A stretch of 64,000 nucleotides of DNA from Henckelia pumila (lineage: Eukaryota > Streptophyta > Magnoliopsida > Lamiales > Gesneriaceae). How positions within the stretch are numbered: the first letter of the stretch is position 1; each line of letters opens with the position of its first letter. Where the stretch lies: the NCBI RefSeq assembly GCF_033568475.1, contig NC_133123.1, forward strand, positions 135,988,242 to 136,052,241. Direction: 5' to 3'. The notes under the pieces are model-generated. The model was not told the origin of the DNA. It ran no database searches and was given only the letters and a program-made list of their open reading frames with translations. Positions 24,596-37,058 of the stretch are shown here, in pieces. Both the position numbers and the translations under genes were made by a program.

Positions 24596-24870
24596 AAATT
24601 GATATTACCCGATTGAAGATCATTTGGGTAACTTGTGGAGATCTGGATAGCCGGATCAATACTCGAACTGTTTCAAAGTCCGAACTTCGTGGGTTGTTAC
24701 ATGCATCACAAAGCAAAGTGAGTGGCGCCGGGGTTGCCCGGCGAAGACACTCCGACGCTCAAGTCAGTATTTGTCTAATAAAAGTTCTATAAAACTAGAA
24801 CGTGTGACTATAGAGTGTGTACCTTAAAAATGAGAGAACTTGAGCTATTTATAGATAGTCGGGAAGTTTC
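24596..24870 (-). repeat. Probable dispersed repeat fragment (LTR-like)
   Basis: A GC-richer block in AT-rich DNA. On the minus strand it contains a TGTAACAACCC start-like sequence (ending at about 24702) reminiscent of gypsy LTR termini, and a perfect hairpin CGCCGGG-GTTG-CCCGGCG at 24726-24743. The wording of the block resembles repeats common in plant genomes, but no second end was found here. It is possibly a solo LTR or fragment. Confidence 0.35.
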
Positions 24871-25259
24871 ATGGGCTTGAGCCTCTTATGGGCATTTAGG
24901 AATTTATGGACCTTTTTTATGGGCTTTTAAAAATTTATGGATCTTAATAAAGTGTCCAAATAAATAACTAAATAATATGGAACCCAAATTAATTGAGTCA
25001 CTGGACTTGAGTTCGAAAGAAAATAATAATTCATCACTTCCCACAAAAAGGAAAATGATTGACTTGAAATGACAGCCCTTCTATATCTTATTTTTTTTCT
25101 TTTCAAAAAAAAAATTATTAATTTTTGTCAACATATATAGTTACCGCCTTCAACTTTCATGGTTATATATATCGAGGATCCCAAACGAAAATCTTGGAGA
25201 GAAATGTCAATTACAAAAAATAAAATATAATAAAATAGTGATAATTATGTCTTCTTTGG

Positions 25260-25500
25260 TTCATATTATGTAGCAGAAACATATAGTAGGATCGATGAAG
25301 TGTCCGCACAGGTTGCGAAGAGGCGCTTGGCTTGTGATTTAGAGGGACACGTGTCGCAGAGGCGATCGGGGTAGTGATTTGGCGGATTCCAATGTGAGGA
25401 CACTTGTCTCACCAGGAGGATTGAGCCACGTGTTCAGCTTGAGAGTGAGCATAGCTGGCATTCTTGCATGCATGTTGGAAGATAAATACGATGGGCACAC
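25260..25500. promoter_or_regulatory. GC-richer island with two G-box/ABRE sites
   Basis: A locally GC-rich stretch with the palindrome GACACGTGTC at 25346-25355 and CCACGTGT at 25426-25433, about 80 bp apart. G-boxes are bound by bZIP and bHLH factors. No supported gene starts beside it, so it may be a distal regulatory site, a gene remnant or chance. Confidence 0.3.
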
Positions 25501-26477
25501 TATTCTAGTGAAACAAGCTAGGTTCAGAGATATTTCCAGCCAAGAATTGATATAATACGTATATTTGTCTCCCCGCAATCGCAAAAAGTAATATTGGCTG
25601 GTCCATGTCCCACATCATACGCCAAAAATATACATTAACATGAATGTAGTGAATACATAATAATATGATTATATATATAATGTATATATATCATTCTTGG
25701 GATTAAAATTACATTACATAGATAATAATGTTAGAGTCCGACGTTTTAGGTGTGGTAAGATTAGATTTATTTATTTTGATGAGGTGGCATAAATACTTAA
25801 ACATTTGAATATATTTGGAATTTATCCATCCAAATTCAAACTTTGATAATTTGTTCCTTCGACTCGACTATTTCTGTGTATCGTCTCAAATCTGTCAATA
25901 ATTTCAATTTCTTTTGACTTATTTGTATGGATATATAAAATTTTAAGAGCGCATTTCAAACCCATCACATATTAAGTTATACAATTTTATAAACAGTACG
26001 TAAGTAAGGTATAGTTCAAATATTTTTAAGTATGTCATCATGATATTATAGACGAACAAAACTTTGAAATTGGGACGAGGGGCGACTGCATCTCAGGCCA
26101 CCTGCTATAATCCTGTTTGCAAATTCCGAACAAGGAAGAGTGACTAATTACTTTACTGATTTTGAATTTTGCTTATCTGAATTCACTCTTCTTCATTATT
26201 TCAATTATATTTTTCGGGCTACAATAATTTAGGAGTGTTTGCAGTCACGAAAAAAATGATTGTTAGTATTTTGGATTTAAAAAATCACTTTTGTGTGTTT
26301 CTTAAACTCAAATTATGTGTTAGTTATGCTTAACTTAATTGAAATTCAAAAGCTAGTCATATGGTGATTATGATGCTCCAAAAGTGATTCTAATAAAAAA
26401 TGTTCATGTTAAAATCACTCTAAACACTTATTTATCAAACACTACCAACTTTAATTTTAGATTTTCACATTTGTTTC

Positions 26478-26665
26478 CAATACTACAAGCAAAAGGTCTA
26501 AAGACAACAAATAAAATACGTTGTCGTAGGAGGTTTAAAACTATTAATGTAATTGACGGTGTTGTTAAAAGCATGCTCAATAACAATGAATTTTATCTGT
26601 TGTCTTTTCTTTCAAAGACAACGGTTTTTTAACTGTTGTCTTTTAACGGACTTTTAACAACAGGA
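26478..26665. repeat. Degenerate CACTA-like (En/Spm) fragment
   Basis: It starts with TACTACAAGCAAAAG, close to the CACTACAAGAAAA terminus of plant CACTA elements. Repeated short motifs follow, of the kind AAGACAAC and GTTGTCTTT in both directions (26500, 26522, 26609, 26620, 26635), which look like subterminal repeats. No transposase is present. Confidence 0.4.
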
Positions 26666-27340
26666 CCAATTACAACGTTTTAAAATTAAAAAAGAATATA
26701 CAATTTTTCAATATTACAAATCACTCAAAATTCTAATTCTAATTCAATGCACACTGAAAAATATAGCTATGAACTAATCTTTATAAATTAACTTGGAACT
26801 CTCGTTTCAGCATAGATTAGCATCCATCCGTAAATCTAAAACAAACAAAAAGTCACTGATCTCTCATTTCTATATATTCATATATAGGAATTAAACAGAG
26901 CAAAATTTCAAAAAATAACAATAAATACAGAACAAAGGCCAAAGATGATCAAAGTGATCAAAGGACCAAATTAAATGGAGAATCAGAAAGATGACAGTGT
27001 TCTTCCCAACTCATGGTAGTTAGTGAAGCATCTGGAACACCGAGAAAAATAAAGCTTGCAAATAATTGAAAGCACCTTACAAAAGAGTATAAAGGTAAGA
27101 AAGGTCCACTCCCTTGTTTTTGATGTCCAGACACCAACATTAAATCTCTCAAAGCAAAACTTCAAAAAATCATCAAAATAGGGTCTTTTAAAAACTGAAA
27201 CAGATTTAGTAAACGAAGTTAGAAGTTTCACTGAGCAGTAATTTACAACATTCAATCACAATTAACTTGTCATATTAACCTACTTTCCTATATATTATCA
27301 TAAGGTATATATGATGATCGATCATATGTTAACGAGGCCC

Positions 27341-27511
27341 AATGGCGGATCCAGGATTTTAAGTTTACCCGGGTTAAAATTCTAAACTTTCGTATCCTTT
27401 AATATTTTGAATTGAACTACCCGACTACCACCAAATTAAACCAAAATTATTCAAAATTTTTATATACAAAATTTAAAAAAAGGTAGGCTTGAACTTGGTT
27501 CCGCCATTACG
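27341..27511. mobile_element. Candidate MITE with GGCGGA-type inverted ends
   Basis: The left end AATGGCGGATCCAGG and the right end, reversed, AATGGCGGAACCAAG are inverted copies over about 15 bp with two mismatches, enclosing about 170 bp of non-coding DNA. The target duplication is not clear. Confidence 0.45.
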
Positions 27512-27837
27512 AGCAAACCATTCACATCAAGAACAAGAAGCTTATTTCCCATATAGCCAGCAAAAGCTTTATCTGCTCTGCTACATATATCGGCGCCTTT
27601 ATTTACAACTTCAGAAGAAGGACCACAAGTTGATCAAATGCAAAAAATTCATTGGCGTCTTTTGTAAAAAAACTGAATTAGATTAAAATCAAGTTCTCTA
27701 TATTTTATTGTACCTTACAGACAACAGTAGATTCCCATTGACATGATTATAACCTTTTTTTTCTATAATTAACTTTTGTTTTCTGGTCTTTAATTTTTTT
27801 GGAATATTTTCTATATGTGCTCGAAAGGGTTGAGTCG

Positions 27838-28071
27838 ATGCTACCCGCAGGTAAATGCCTTGCGGGTGACGTGGCGACTCATGATTGGTTAAATTCAGTG
27901 GGACCCATCAATCATGAGTCGCCACGTCACCCGCAAGATAGTATCCCCCGGGCGGCATGTACTAAACTGCTCGAAAGATGTGGGTCCCACTGATTTTAAC
28001 CAATCATGAGTCGCCACGTCACCCACAGGACACTAACCTGCGGGCGGCATGTACTAAATTGCTCGAAAGAT
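27838..28071. repeat. Fold-back element with three copies of one arm
   Basis: The arm TGACGTGGCGACTCATGATT (from 27867) is followed by its inverse at 27910-27935 and again at 27999-28027. The outer arms 27838-27907 and 27979-28052 pair over about 70 bp. A second direct repeat of about 30 bp (GGGCGGCATGTACTAAA...) lies at 27950 and 28042. This points to a hairpin element with an internal duplication. It is non-coding. Confidence 0.7.
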
Positions 28072-28515
28072 AATATCATCATTATGTAAACTACTAACTA
28101 TTGCCTGCGCACGTATATGTGGATATAATTCAAAGATAACTAAATATTTACATATTGTTATATTTTCAAAATAATGAGACGAGCAACTACAATATTTGTA
28201 AAATCATAAGATTTTCTTTTACATTATGTTTGGATGGAATAATTTCAAATATATATACTCAAAATATGTTTTTTTTTTTTCGTTTAGAGAAGTATTAATA
28301 CCATAAACTTCAAATCTACTAATTTTGTAATAATTATATCTTATTTAATATTAATTAGAATATTTCAAATTCATCCAATAATGATGTCATTTGAAATTCA
28401 TTCTACTTTATACAACTAATTAAATAGTGAATATGCATATATTTAAGATTAATTGATCCATCGCTTTATGGTTAACTATAAATTATAATTGAAATCTATG
28501 TATATCACTTCAACG

Positions 28516-28519
<4 letters not shown>

Positions 28520-28546
<27 letters not shown>
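28520..28546. repeat. (TA)n microsatellite
   Basis: An uninterrupted TA dinucleotide run of about 27 bp. Confidence 0.95.
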
Positions 28547-28550
<4 letters not shown>

Positions 28551-28751
28551 AAAATAATAAAAATAAATGCTACAAGGGAATTTTAAGCTATGATAAAATT
28601 CATGAGGAAAAAAAAACAATATTTCGATTAGTTTAGATGAGTTTTATATGCCTAGCTATGACATTTTTTAAGTGTCGCGTTGAATCCGTAATAATTAGAC
28701 TTTTTTTTTAAACATAATAATTAGACTTTTATGCGCAATAATTATGATATT

Positions 28752-28863
28752 CTTACGTAGGCCTTTTGACAATTTGACCACCATTGATATTTGGTTCCGA
28801 GAAACATCTTACGTAGACCTTTTGACAATTTGACCATCATTGATATTTGGTTCCTAGTAACAT
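28752..28863. repeat. Tandem duplication, 56-bp unit
   Basis: Two adjacent copies start at 28752 and 28808 (CTTACGTAG[G/A]CCTTTTGACA...) and differ at about six positions. It is non-coding and about 700 bp upstream of the CYP97A start. Confidence 0.9.
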
Positions 28864-29557
28864 TTACCACAATTACTTCAATAGTTCCATAGACCAACAA
28901 TTCTTATTCCTATTAGCACCTACTCTTTGTTTTTAATCATCTATTAATAATAACATTCAACGGTTCCATTTTTCTTATTCCATGTCTCGGTTCAGATTAC
29001 ACATATAAAATGAGTAGAACCGATTCGAGCACGGATATCATAGATACATATTACAGTCCGTATGTATATTGCATTGAATATCATAAAAGATAATCAATTA
29101 TAAGCTTAATAATAATAATAAAAAATGTTCGTCAGTTTTGAATCTGATGATATGAGTTTAAACTTTTTAACTAATTTATCAGTTCACTTCTAATATTTTT
29201 GTAAATAGCTTTAAATTAAATTTTTTTGTCCTATTTAAAAAAATTAAACACTGAAAAATTATAACATAATGTGGAAAGAAACAGTACCGAATCTTTGAGA
29301 AGGTTAAAGCGCCAAGAAGGAAAAAGATACCTCTTTTTGGCCGTTAGTGGTTAGGTTGAGGCTATTGCTAATGCCACTCCCTTGTTTTATCTACCAGAGA
29401 TGCGGCTCAATTTTTGTAGTACATAGCTTTACAGGTTGTACACTATCCTTTTCCGAAACTTTCCTGCGAAGTTGATCATAATCAGCTGACACATCAAAGA
29501 GTCATTCATTCTTCTCCAGCATTATCTGTGTGCGCCATTTTCTCCCTCTAGAAGACA
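28864..29557 (+). promoter_or_regulatory. Upstream region and leader of the CYP97A gene
   Basis: Non-coding DNA before the ATG at 29558. The last about 150 bp are less AT-rich and probably transcribed (CTTCTCCAGC...TTCTCCCTCT before the start). No clear TATA box was chosen. Confidence 0.4.
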
Positions 29558-32500
29558 ATGGCGGCCACCCTTTCTTTTCCTCAGTTCTCTCCCCAAATCG
29601 TCCGCACTAAATCACACAGAAGCAGAATCAAGCGCGTGGTTAAGCTGAGGCGAAACGAAGGTGAGTAGTACTGTTCTTTGTATAATCTTGGAGTTTTCGG
29701 TAATTGTTTGGTTATTCGTTTGTTCAGGGAGTCCCAGGTTGATTAGCTGCTCGTATTCGAGTAATGGGAGAGGTCCCAGTGGGAGTGATAACGATGATCT
29801 CCAAAACGACGCCGTAAAGGAAGTGGAGAGGCTTTTGGAGGAGAAGCGCCGCGCCGAGCTGTCGTCTCGAATATCCTCCGGTGAATTTACAGTCCAGAAG
29901 GCTAGGTATCTGTCGGAGTTTGTACCTGTGCTTTATTTAGAAGCTAAAAAGACTTGCTTGATTGTGCATTTATGTGCGTGTGCGTGGGTGTTTTTTTTTT
30001 TTTGGGTCAATGATAGCTTTCAATCGCAAATGAAGAACAATTTGTTGAAATTCGGCGTGCCGGAAGAGTTGCTTGGCTTTATATTCAATTTGACGGGAGG
30101 TTCTGTGGACTACCCGAGAATTCCAGAGGCAAAAGGATCAATTTCTGCCATTAGAAGCGAAGCCTTCTTTGTCCCTTTATATGAACTTTACTTAACTTAT
30201 GGTGGAATTTTTAGGCTGACATTCGGTCCGAAGGTTTGCTTTCTTTTTCCTTAGTGCCTTCTCTTGGAAATGTATTTTCAGTGAGTAATCGTGTTGAGGC
30301 TTGCATTGCAGTCATTTTTAATAGTGTCGGATCCTGCGATTGCTAAACATATTTTGAAAGACAATCCAAAAGGTTATTCGAAGGTAAACTGGTGTAAAAG
30401 TGCATTTTCGATTCCTATTATGCTTTCATGATCTTCATGATAAAAGCCCATGTTCGATGTTTTTACCAGGGTATTTTAGCTGAAATTCTTGATTTTGTGA
30501 TGGGGAAAGGGCTTATACCTGCTGATGGGGAAGTATGGCGTGTCAGGAGACGGGCTATAGTTCCAGCATTGCATCAGAAGGTACTACTGGTAGTGGATGG
30601 CTGTAAAAACATCATTTTTATTTTTCTCTTCTATTTTCAGTCATAGTATATATTCGAGAGGGGGAGAAATGCTTGAACTGAATTGTATTATTGGTTTTCT
30701 ACTCTTGTATGAATATTGCTCCTTATATTTTTTTCTCTGATGTTACTTCTTAATGCTAAATTTAGTTTGTAGCAGCAATGTTTAAGCTGTTTGGAGCAGC
30801 CACAGATAGACTCTGCAAAAAGCTCGAAGCTGCTGCATCTGATGGTGAGGATGTCGAGATGGAGTCCCTTTTCTCCCATTTGACATTAGATATCATTGGG
30901 AAAGCCGTGTTTAACTACGATTTTGATTCTTTAGAAGTTGATACTGGAATTGTTGAGGTATTGGCTTTTTCTTTGTATGATTTCATCCAAGTGCTCATTA
31001 ACACATCACTGTTCAACACATTGCATCTGGCCTAGAGCAGGCTGTCTACACGGTATTGCGAGAAGCAGAAGATCGAAGCGTTTCACCGATTCCATTTTGG
31101 GAGATTCCCATATGGAAATATATTTCACCGAAGCTGAAAAAGGTCAACACAGCTCTGAAGCTGATCAATGATACACTTGATGATCTGATTGCCATATGCA
31201 AGGTATAATAATTATTTTATGTCATATCATATGCTTGCTTATCTTTTTACTAATCTTTGCCATTTTCCTATACTGTTATCTCAACTAGAACCATTTTTAT
31301 CATAAATAAATTTTTTGTTTGGAAGTTTATTTTGTTTTGATTTCTTGAATTTGCAGAGGATGGTAGACGAAGAAGAGTTGCTGTTTCACGAGGAATACGT
31401 GAATGAACAAGATCCTAGTATTCTTCATTTCCTGTTAGCATCAGGGGATGATGTATGATAACCAGTTTTGTAATTTGGACGTATGCATTGACAAATGAAT
31501 TTGATGATGGCAAGGTTCTCATGCTGTCATTTGCAGGTCACGAGCAAACAACTCCGTGATGATCTAATGACATTGCTTATAGCTGGACATGAAACATCTG
31601 CCGCAGTACTCACATGGACCTTTTATCTTCTTTCCAAGGTAGTGTTATGGACATTTAAATCCTTTCCAGGGCATAGCGTATGAATATACCTCTAATCCCA
31701 TTTATGTTCTTATAACCTGCAGGAGCCTAGTGTTGTGGCCAAGCTTCGAAATGAGGTGGGTCAAAAATACTTTGCTTGATCTTCTTGCCTTGACATCCTT
31801 TGCTTGCATGTGATAACTGTAGTGCTGCATTTTTTATGAAACTGGTGCCCTTAGGTTGATTCAGTTTTGGGTGATCGATTCCCGACCACGGAAGACATGA
31901 AGAAGCTTAAATATACTACTAGAGTCATTAATGAAGTAAGAAAATGCCTTTGCCAAATATCATCTGTTATTTTTGCCGTTTTTAGCATCATTACATTTAT
32001 TTAAAATGTTACTTTACCACACACAGTCCTTGAGACTCTATCCCCAACCACCTGTTTTGATTCGTCGCTCTCTTGAAGACGACGTGCTCGGAGAATACCC
32101 AGTTAAAAGGTTGGTTTCTTTCTCTCTGAATCTTGATTTTCGCAATTGCTTCCTCTCATGTATGTGATTTTCCTCAGTGGAGAAGATATTTTCATTTCTG
32201 TTTGGAATTTGCACCATTGCCCGAAACATTGGGAAGATGCTGAGAAGTTCAATCCTGAAAGATGGCCCTTGGATGGTCCTAATCCTAATGAAACAAATCA
32301 AAATTTCAGGTTTGAATTCTTTTTTTGATACAACTAGTTGAACTATAGCATTTGTTTCCTATTAAAAAAAACTAGGTGAACTATACACAATTTACTTATT
32401 TTTCATTGTTTTGTTCAGTTCCCTATCACAAGAAGTAACAAAGTTGAACTACGAAAGCACCCATAACACAAAAATAGATTAAAATTTGAAGTTGCAAAAA

Positions 32501-33087
32501 ATGGTGAGAGATAATTAGTTACCTGTTTGGGAATGCAACTTCAGAGTCTTGTAGGAATTTCATTTTCATAGTACCACTGTTGAATAAACGAAACGAGAAC
32601 GTTGAAGTGCCACTAATTTTTCTGTTTCAGCTACTTGCCTTTTGGGGGAGGACCAAGAAAATGCATCGGAGACATGTTTGCTTCATTTGAGGTCATTATT
32701 CTAAATTGATGTGTGCTAATGTCTACGTCTCGTAGCATGTCGCAAAATTGACAGATATTATATATTACTAATTGGCAGAATGTAGTAGCTGTGGCGATGC
32801 TTGTTCGTAGATTTGACTTCCAACTGGCCCTAGGAGCACCTCCTGTGAGTCGCACATTTTCGATTGTAACACATAAAGTATAAAAAAAAATACTGATGTT
32901 CGCCGTGTCATACATGTATGCTGCTTTGCAGGTTAAAATGACTACAGGGGCAACAATTCATACAACAGAAGGCTTGAGGATGACAGTTACACCGAGAAGA
33001 AGAGATCCCATTATCCCAACACTCAATATTCCAAATTCGAATGTTGACTCCCCATCACTAAACGTCCCAGATATGAAACCAGTTTAA
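29558..33087 (+). CDS. CYP97A: Cytochrome P450 CYP97A, carotenoid beta-ring hydroxylase (LUT5 type), 16 exons
   Basis: Complete gene of 614 residues. Exons: 29558-29660, 29728-29905, 30017-30233, 30312-30383, 30470-30580, 30766-30957, 31041-31202, 31357-31452, 31537-31638, 31723-31755, 31855-31935, 32027-32109, 32178-32309, 32631-32691, 32779-32844, 32932-33087; all are GT-AG and in frame. A Ser/Arg/Lys-rich N-terminus of about 50 residues is a plastid transit peptide. Residues 393-398 are the oxygen-binding AGHETS of helix I, ExxR is Glu449-Arg452, and the haem loop is [10 protein letters not shown] with Cys532. Segments such as [11 protein letters not shown] and [11 protein letters not shown] match Arabidopsis CYP97A3 (LUT5) nearly residue for residue, from memory. 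CYP97A hydroxylates the beta-rings of carotenes, with CYP97C acting on the epsilon-ring, to make lutein in chloroplast membranes. The non-coding LTR element starts 349 bp after the stop. Confidence 0.97.
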
Positions 33088-33435
33088 GGTTAGCAAGACG
33101 AAACTTCCATCGTGTTTTTCTAGTCGTCTCAATTTGTAAAATCGTCAAAAGGTAAAGTATTTAGGGACAGTACTTTGGTCCTACATATGATTCATAATAA
33201 GATATATCGATCCAAGAAAAGAATCATCTGGATCACACTTGATGCTATTAGTTTCTTTGGAGATGGTCGAGAGTCAAGAACTCGTTGCGTTTGGATAATA
33301 TCCATGCCACTGTATATGAAGAAATGCGTGTATTTTTCGAACAGTGAAATCACGTCATGATCTGCTAGTAAAAAGTTTGTAATGCTCACAATGAGTATTG
33401 TTGATGTCATGGAAAAAATTTGTCAATACTTTATA

Positions 33436-36400
33436 TGTAACGTCCGAAAATTTGCTACGTAAATCCGCATGCATAACTAAGAGATTTAATAAGTTTAAAA
33501 TAATGTGAAAATGTGTTAAATTGTTTTTATGAGTGATTATTTAAATTATGTGATTTATTTTCATGTTTTAAATATTTTTTCGGCATTTAAATTTGTTTTC
33601 TGTGGTTTATGAATTTATTTGAGAAAGTTTATTTTATGATCGCGTAGGCGGGGCCGTGGACGGACGAGATGTTTGTTTTCACCCAAAATATTTTCGGAGA
33701 TTTTTAGGAGCCTTAAAATATTATTTTAAGGTATAATTTGAAGAAAATTATGGTATTTATATATATGTATATTTAGATGTCCGTTTTTACCCAAAATAAA
33801 TCATTTTAATGACTTTTATTAAGTTTTAAAAATCACCTATTTTATTATTTCGGGATTTTTAAGTTTTTAGCAAATTATCATGTATTTTTTTAGTTTAAAT
33901 TTTAGTAATTATCTACCCAAAGTATTTATTTAAATATTTAACCTAGACTACCCAAATATTATCCTAAGATTTTCTACCCTATCTCACGCCTCAACTCCCT
34001 AGCCGCCTCCCTCAACCTTTCTCCATCATCTTCATCGTTCCAGCAAGATTTTCACAGCCCCGTAGCCGAGCTTTTAAGATTTTATATTGGTTGGAGATCT
34101 GTTCGTCCCGGAGAGCCGTACGACGCGACATAAACGTTATTTCTTGCAAATATTCATCAAGGCACGTCTCGAATCCATTCTTGGCCACCATTTAAATCAT
34201 ATACACTGATTTTTACTATGAATGATTTGTTAATGCATGTGTTTTCAGAATTTAAGGATATTATTCATGATTCATGCATGTAATCACGTTTTTTATGCAT
34301 AAGGCTCATGTTGACGAGTTTTCTGACCACGGCTTGATCGGGACTGCTGCACCTTTGTTAGGGGTCTGATCTAGGGTCCTTAGTGTCGGTTTGGAGGGCT
34401 GGTTCATGGCTGGAAAGGGCTGGAACCGGCCATATCTTCTGATGCGCAGCAGGTCGCGCAGGTTGAGCGAGGTTGGGAGATTTGCTCGTTCTCGGTTCAC
34501 AGAGCGTATTTTAGGGTGATTCCAGTTAGGTTAGAACCCCAAGACCTTGGGAAAGATTTTTCAGGTGGTTATCCGGCCGGTTATTGCCGTAGATTGGCGG
34601 CAGAACGGCCGGAAGTGGCTGCTTGCGTTCTGCGCGCGAGCAGAAACTAGGTCTAGAGTGTTTTGGTTCGTTCTTCTTCCACAGACCACGGTTTGAGGTA
34701 AAATTTGTTGGGTTAGAACCGTCTGGGTGTTGGCTAAGTATGAGAGGTGGTTTCACGGCCAAAGGTGGCTTGAGCAGGCGGCACGATCAGATTTTCTGAA
34801 GCCGCTCAGGGCTGCCTCGAGTTGGGCTTAGGGAGAGGTAAGCTAGGGTTGTGTCTTGTGTTTTGGCAGGCCGGGCTCCGCCTTTCGAGTCCGGGTCGGG
34901 TCTAAAATATAATGGGTCGAGTTAGTTTGGTCCGGGTCTGGGTTATATTAGTTGAACTCGGGTATTTTTATTTTAAATTAAATAAGAGATTTAGTTAATA
35001 ATTAATGGGTTTGGGCTTGACTTAATTAATTAATTACACTAATTTAATATTAATTTTGGGCTTAAATAATTAATGAAGTGAGCCCACTAATTTTTCATGG
35101 GCCGTGTGATTCATGAGAATTATTGGGCTAAGTTGTGTCGGGTTTAGTAATTTTATCAGTCAAATTTATAAGTTAATGGTTAGTTAATAATTTTATTAAT
35201 TTAACTTTAAGTTAATAAGTTGATGGGCCTAAATTATGTTTTTAGTGAGCCCATTAGTTTTTCATGGGCCTGGGGGCCCATGAAGCTTAATGGGCCAGGT
35301 CAAGTTGGGCTTTTGGGTTTTTGAGCCAGTCTAGGAATTTTTGAGTTTAAGTCTAGTGGTCAGCAGCTCGAACAAGTCCTTGGAAAATAAATGTCCGTAA
35401 ATATATATTTAATTCATGCATGCATTTTTATTAGATATATAAGTATGATTTTTAAGAAAATAAATTAAATATATATTTACGGGCAAATTTTCATGAAAAT
35501 AAAGAAATAATGAATTTTTTTATGTTCATGCATCATTAAGAATTTTCATGATAAGTTTAAGAGCATGTTATGAAAAATATTTTTATGGAAGTTGAAGTGA
35601 AGGTGGAAAGTGATGTGGTTGGAGGCCGGGATACCTGGGCCCGGTGACCTTCCTAATGATGTATAAGTATGATGAGCTTATGGATCCAGCTGAGAGGGCT
35701 GGTGAAGTGGCAGCACAGAGGTGGAAATCCCACCGCCGCGTACGTTGGTTTATAGATTGATCAATCGCTCAGTATGATGCCACCGACATGGATACGACCT
35801 GTTGAGAACTAAGAAATTATGATAAGACATTTTATGATATTTATTAAATATGATGTTTATGTTTAGCATGATGATGAAGCATTATAATTATTTATTCATG
35901 TTTATATGCATAATATTTTAAGAGCATGCACGTATAATTATTATTCACGTATTTTATATGATGTGTGCTTGTGTGTGGTTTCATTTTGTTATATAAGGAT
36001 AGAACGTGCTGAGCCTCTAGGCTCACTAGATTTAAATGGTGCAGGTGAGCAGAATGTTAATGAAGTTAATGTGTTCCCGACTTGTGGCGAGGGCATATGA
36101 GTATCCAGGCGGCTAGAACCCGTGACCATTGCTCTAAGATGATTTTTATGTTGAGACTAGAACATATATTTCCGCATATGTATTATTATTATTATATATT
36201 TTTAGTATATGCATGGATTTTACATTTAAGTAATTATTTTCTAAGTTTTCATGAATTTTTGTGAAAGAAATATTATTTAGAAATTTTATTATGACATTCT
36301 TATAAATTATTATTTAGTAATTAGTTTTAAGTATTTAATTGCATGCGTGTACCTTTATTGTATTTTTTGTATATTTGTATTTTAAATTAAGTAAAGTTAT

Positions 36401-36506
36401 TTTTAAGTACGATATATATATGTATGGGCATATATATATTTATATTCATTATTTTATAATAAGAGATTTAAAAAAAAAAATTCAGTAGTAGTTTTAGGAT
36501 GTTTCA
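33436..36506 (+). repeat. 5' LTR of the non-autonomous element
   Basis: 3,071 bp, TGTAACGTCC to GATGTTTCA. Short open frames inside it occur in both LTRs and have no recognised domain. A CT-rich stretch and a GC-richer centre (about 34060-34900) resemble the layout of the other gypsy LTR in this window. Confidence 0.93.
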
Positions 36507-37058
36507 TTTGGTATCAGAGCCATGGTCCTTGGAGGGTTACTAGCCTGCTACACGGAGCTCAGAAGCCGCACTGTCAGTCTGTAAGTTTTAAATGTTTTAA
36601 ATTATGTTTTATGCATGGGACACATGATTTTTGTTTTAATGATTTATGAAAATGATAATTTTAAGTTATGAAAGTCTTAAAGTTAAAAAAAAAAAAAATT
36701 AGTTATGCAATGCGGTTACGTAGAGAATTTATGGAAATTACAGTATGTTTCTGAGACACGTTACACACCAGGATGACTAGAATGATATTTGTTTAAAAAA
36801 TTAAGTTTGATAATTTATGAGACGTAAGTTTGACATTTAGATTTGTAGATTAAGTTATGATTTTAGATTTTAAGTTTGACAAGTTAGGAATTTTTTTTTC
36901 TTTTTGAGATTTAAGTTGAATTTTAGATATATAAATTAAGTTATGTTTTTGGGATTTAAGTTTAAAAAATTAGTTTTGAAACATTTTAGTCATGTGTTAT
37001 TAGACGACTAAGTTAAATCAAATTTCGAGGACGAAATTCCATTTAAGGGGGAGAGAAT
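36507..37058 (+). other. Interior of the non-autonomous element: primer site, leader, polypurine tract
   Basis: TGGTATCAGAGCC at 36509-36521 is the minus-strand primer site. The leader GGTCCTTGGAGGGTTACTAG follows. The rest is AT-rich without a coding frame, ending TTTCGAGGACGAAATTCC and then the purine run AAGGGGGAGAGAAT next to the 3' LTR. Confidence 0.9.

Noticed and set aside
34306-36264. Open frames inside the non-autonomous LTRs (repeated at 37929-39885)
   Set aside because: These are short frames duplicated with the LTRs, with no domain and no coding context.
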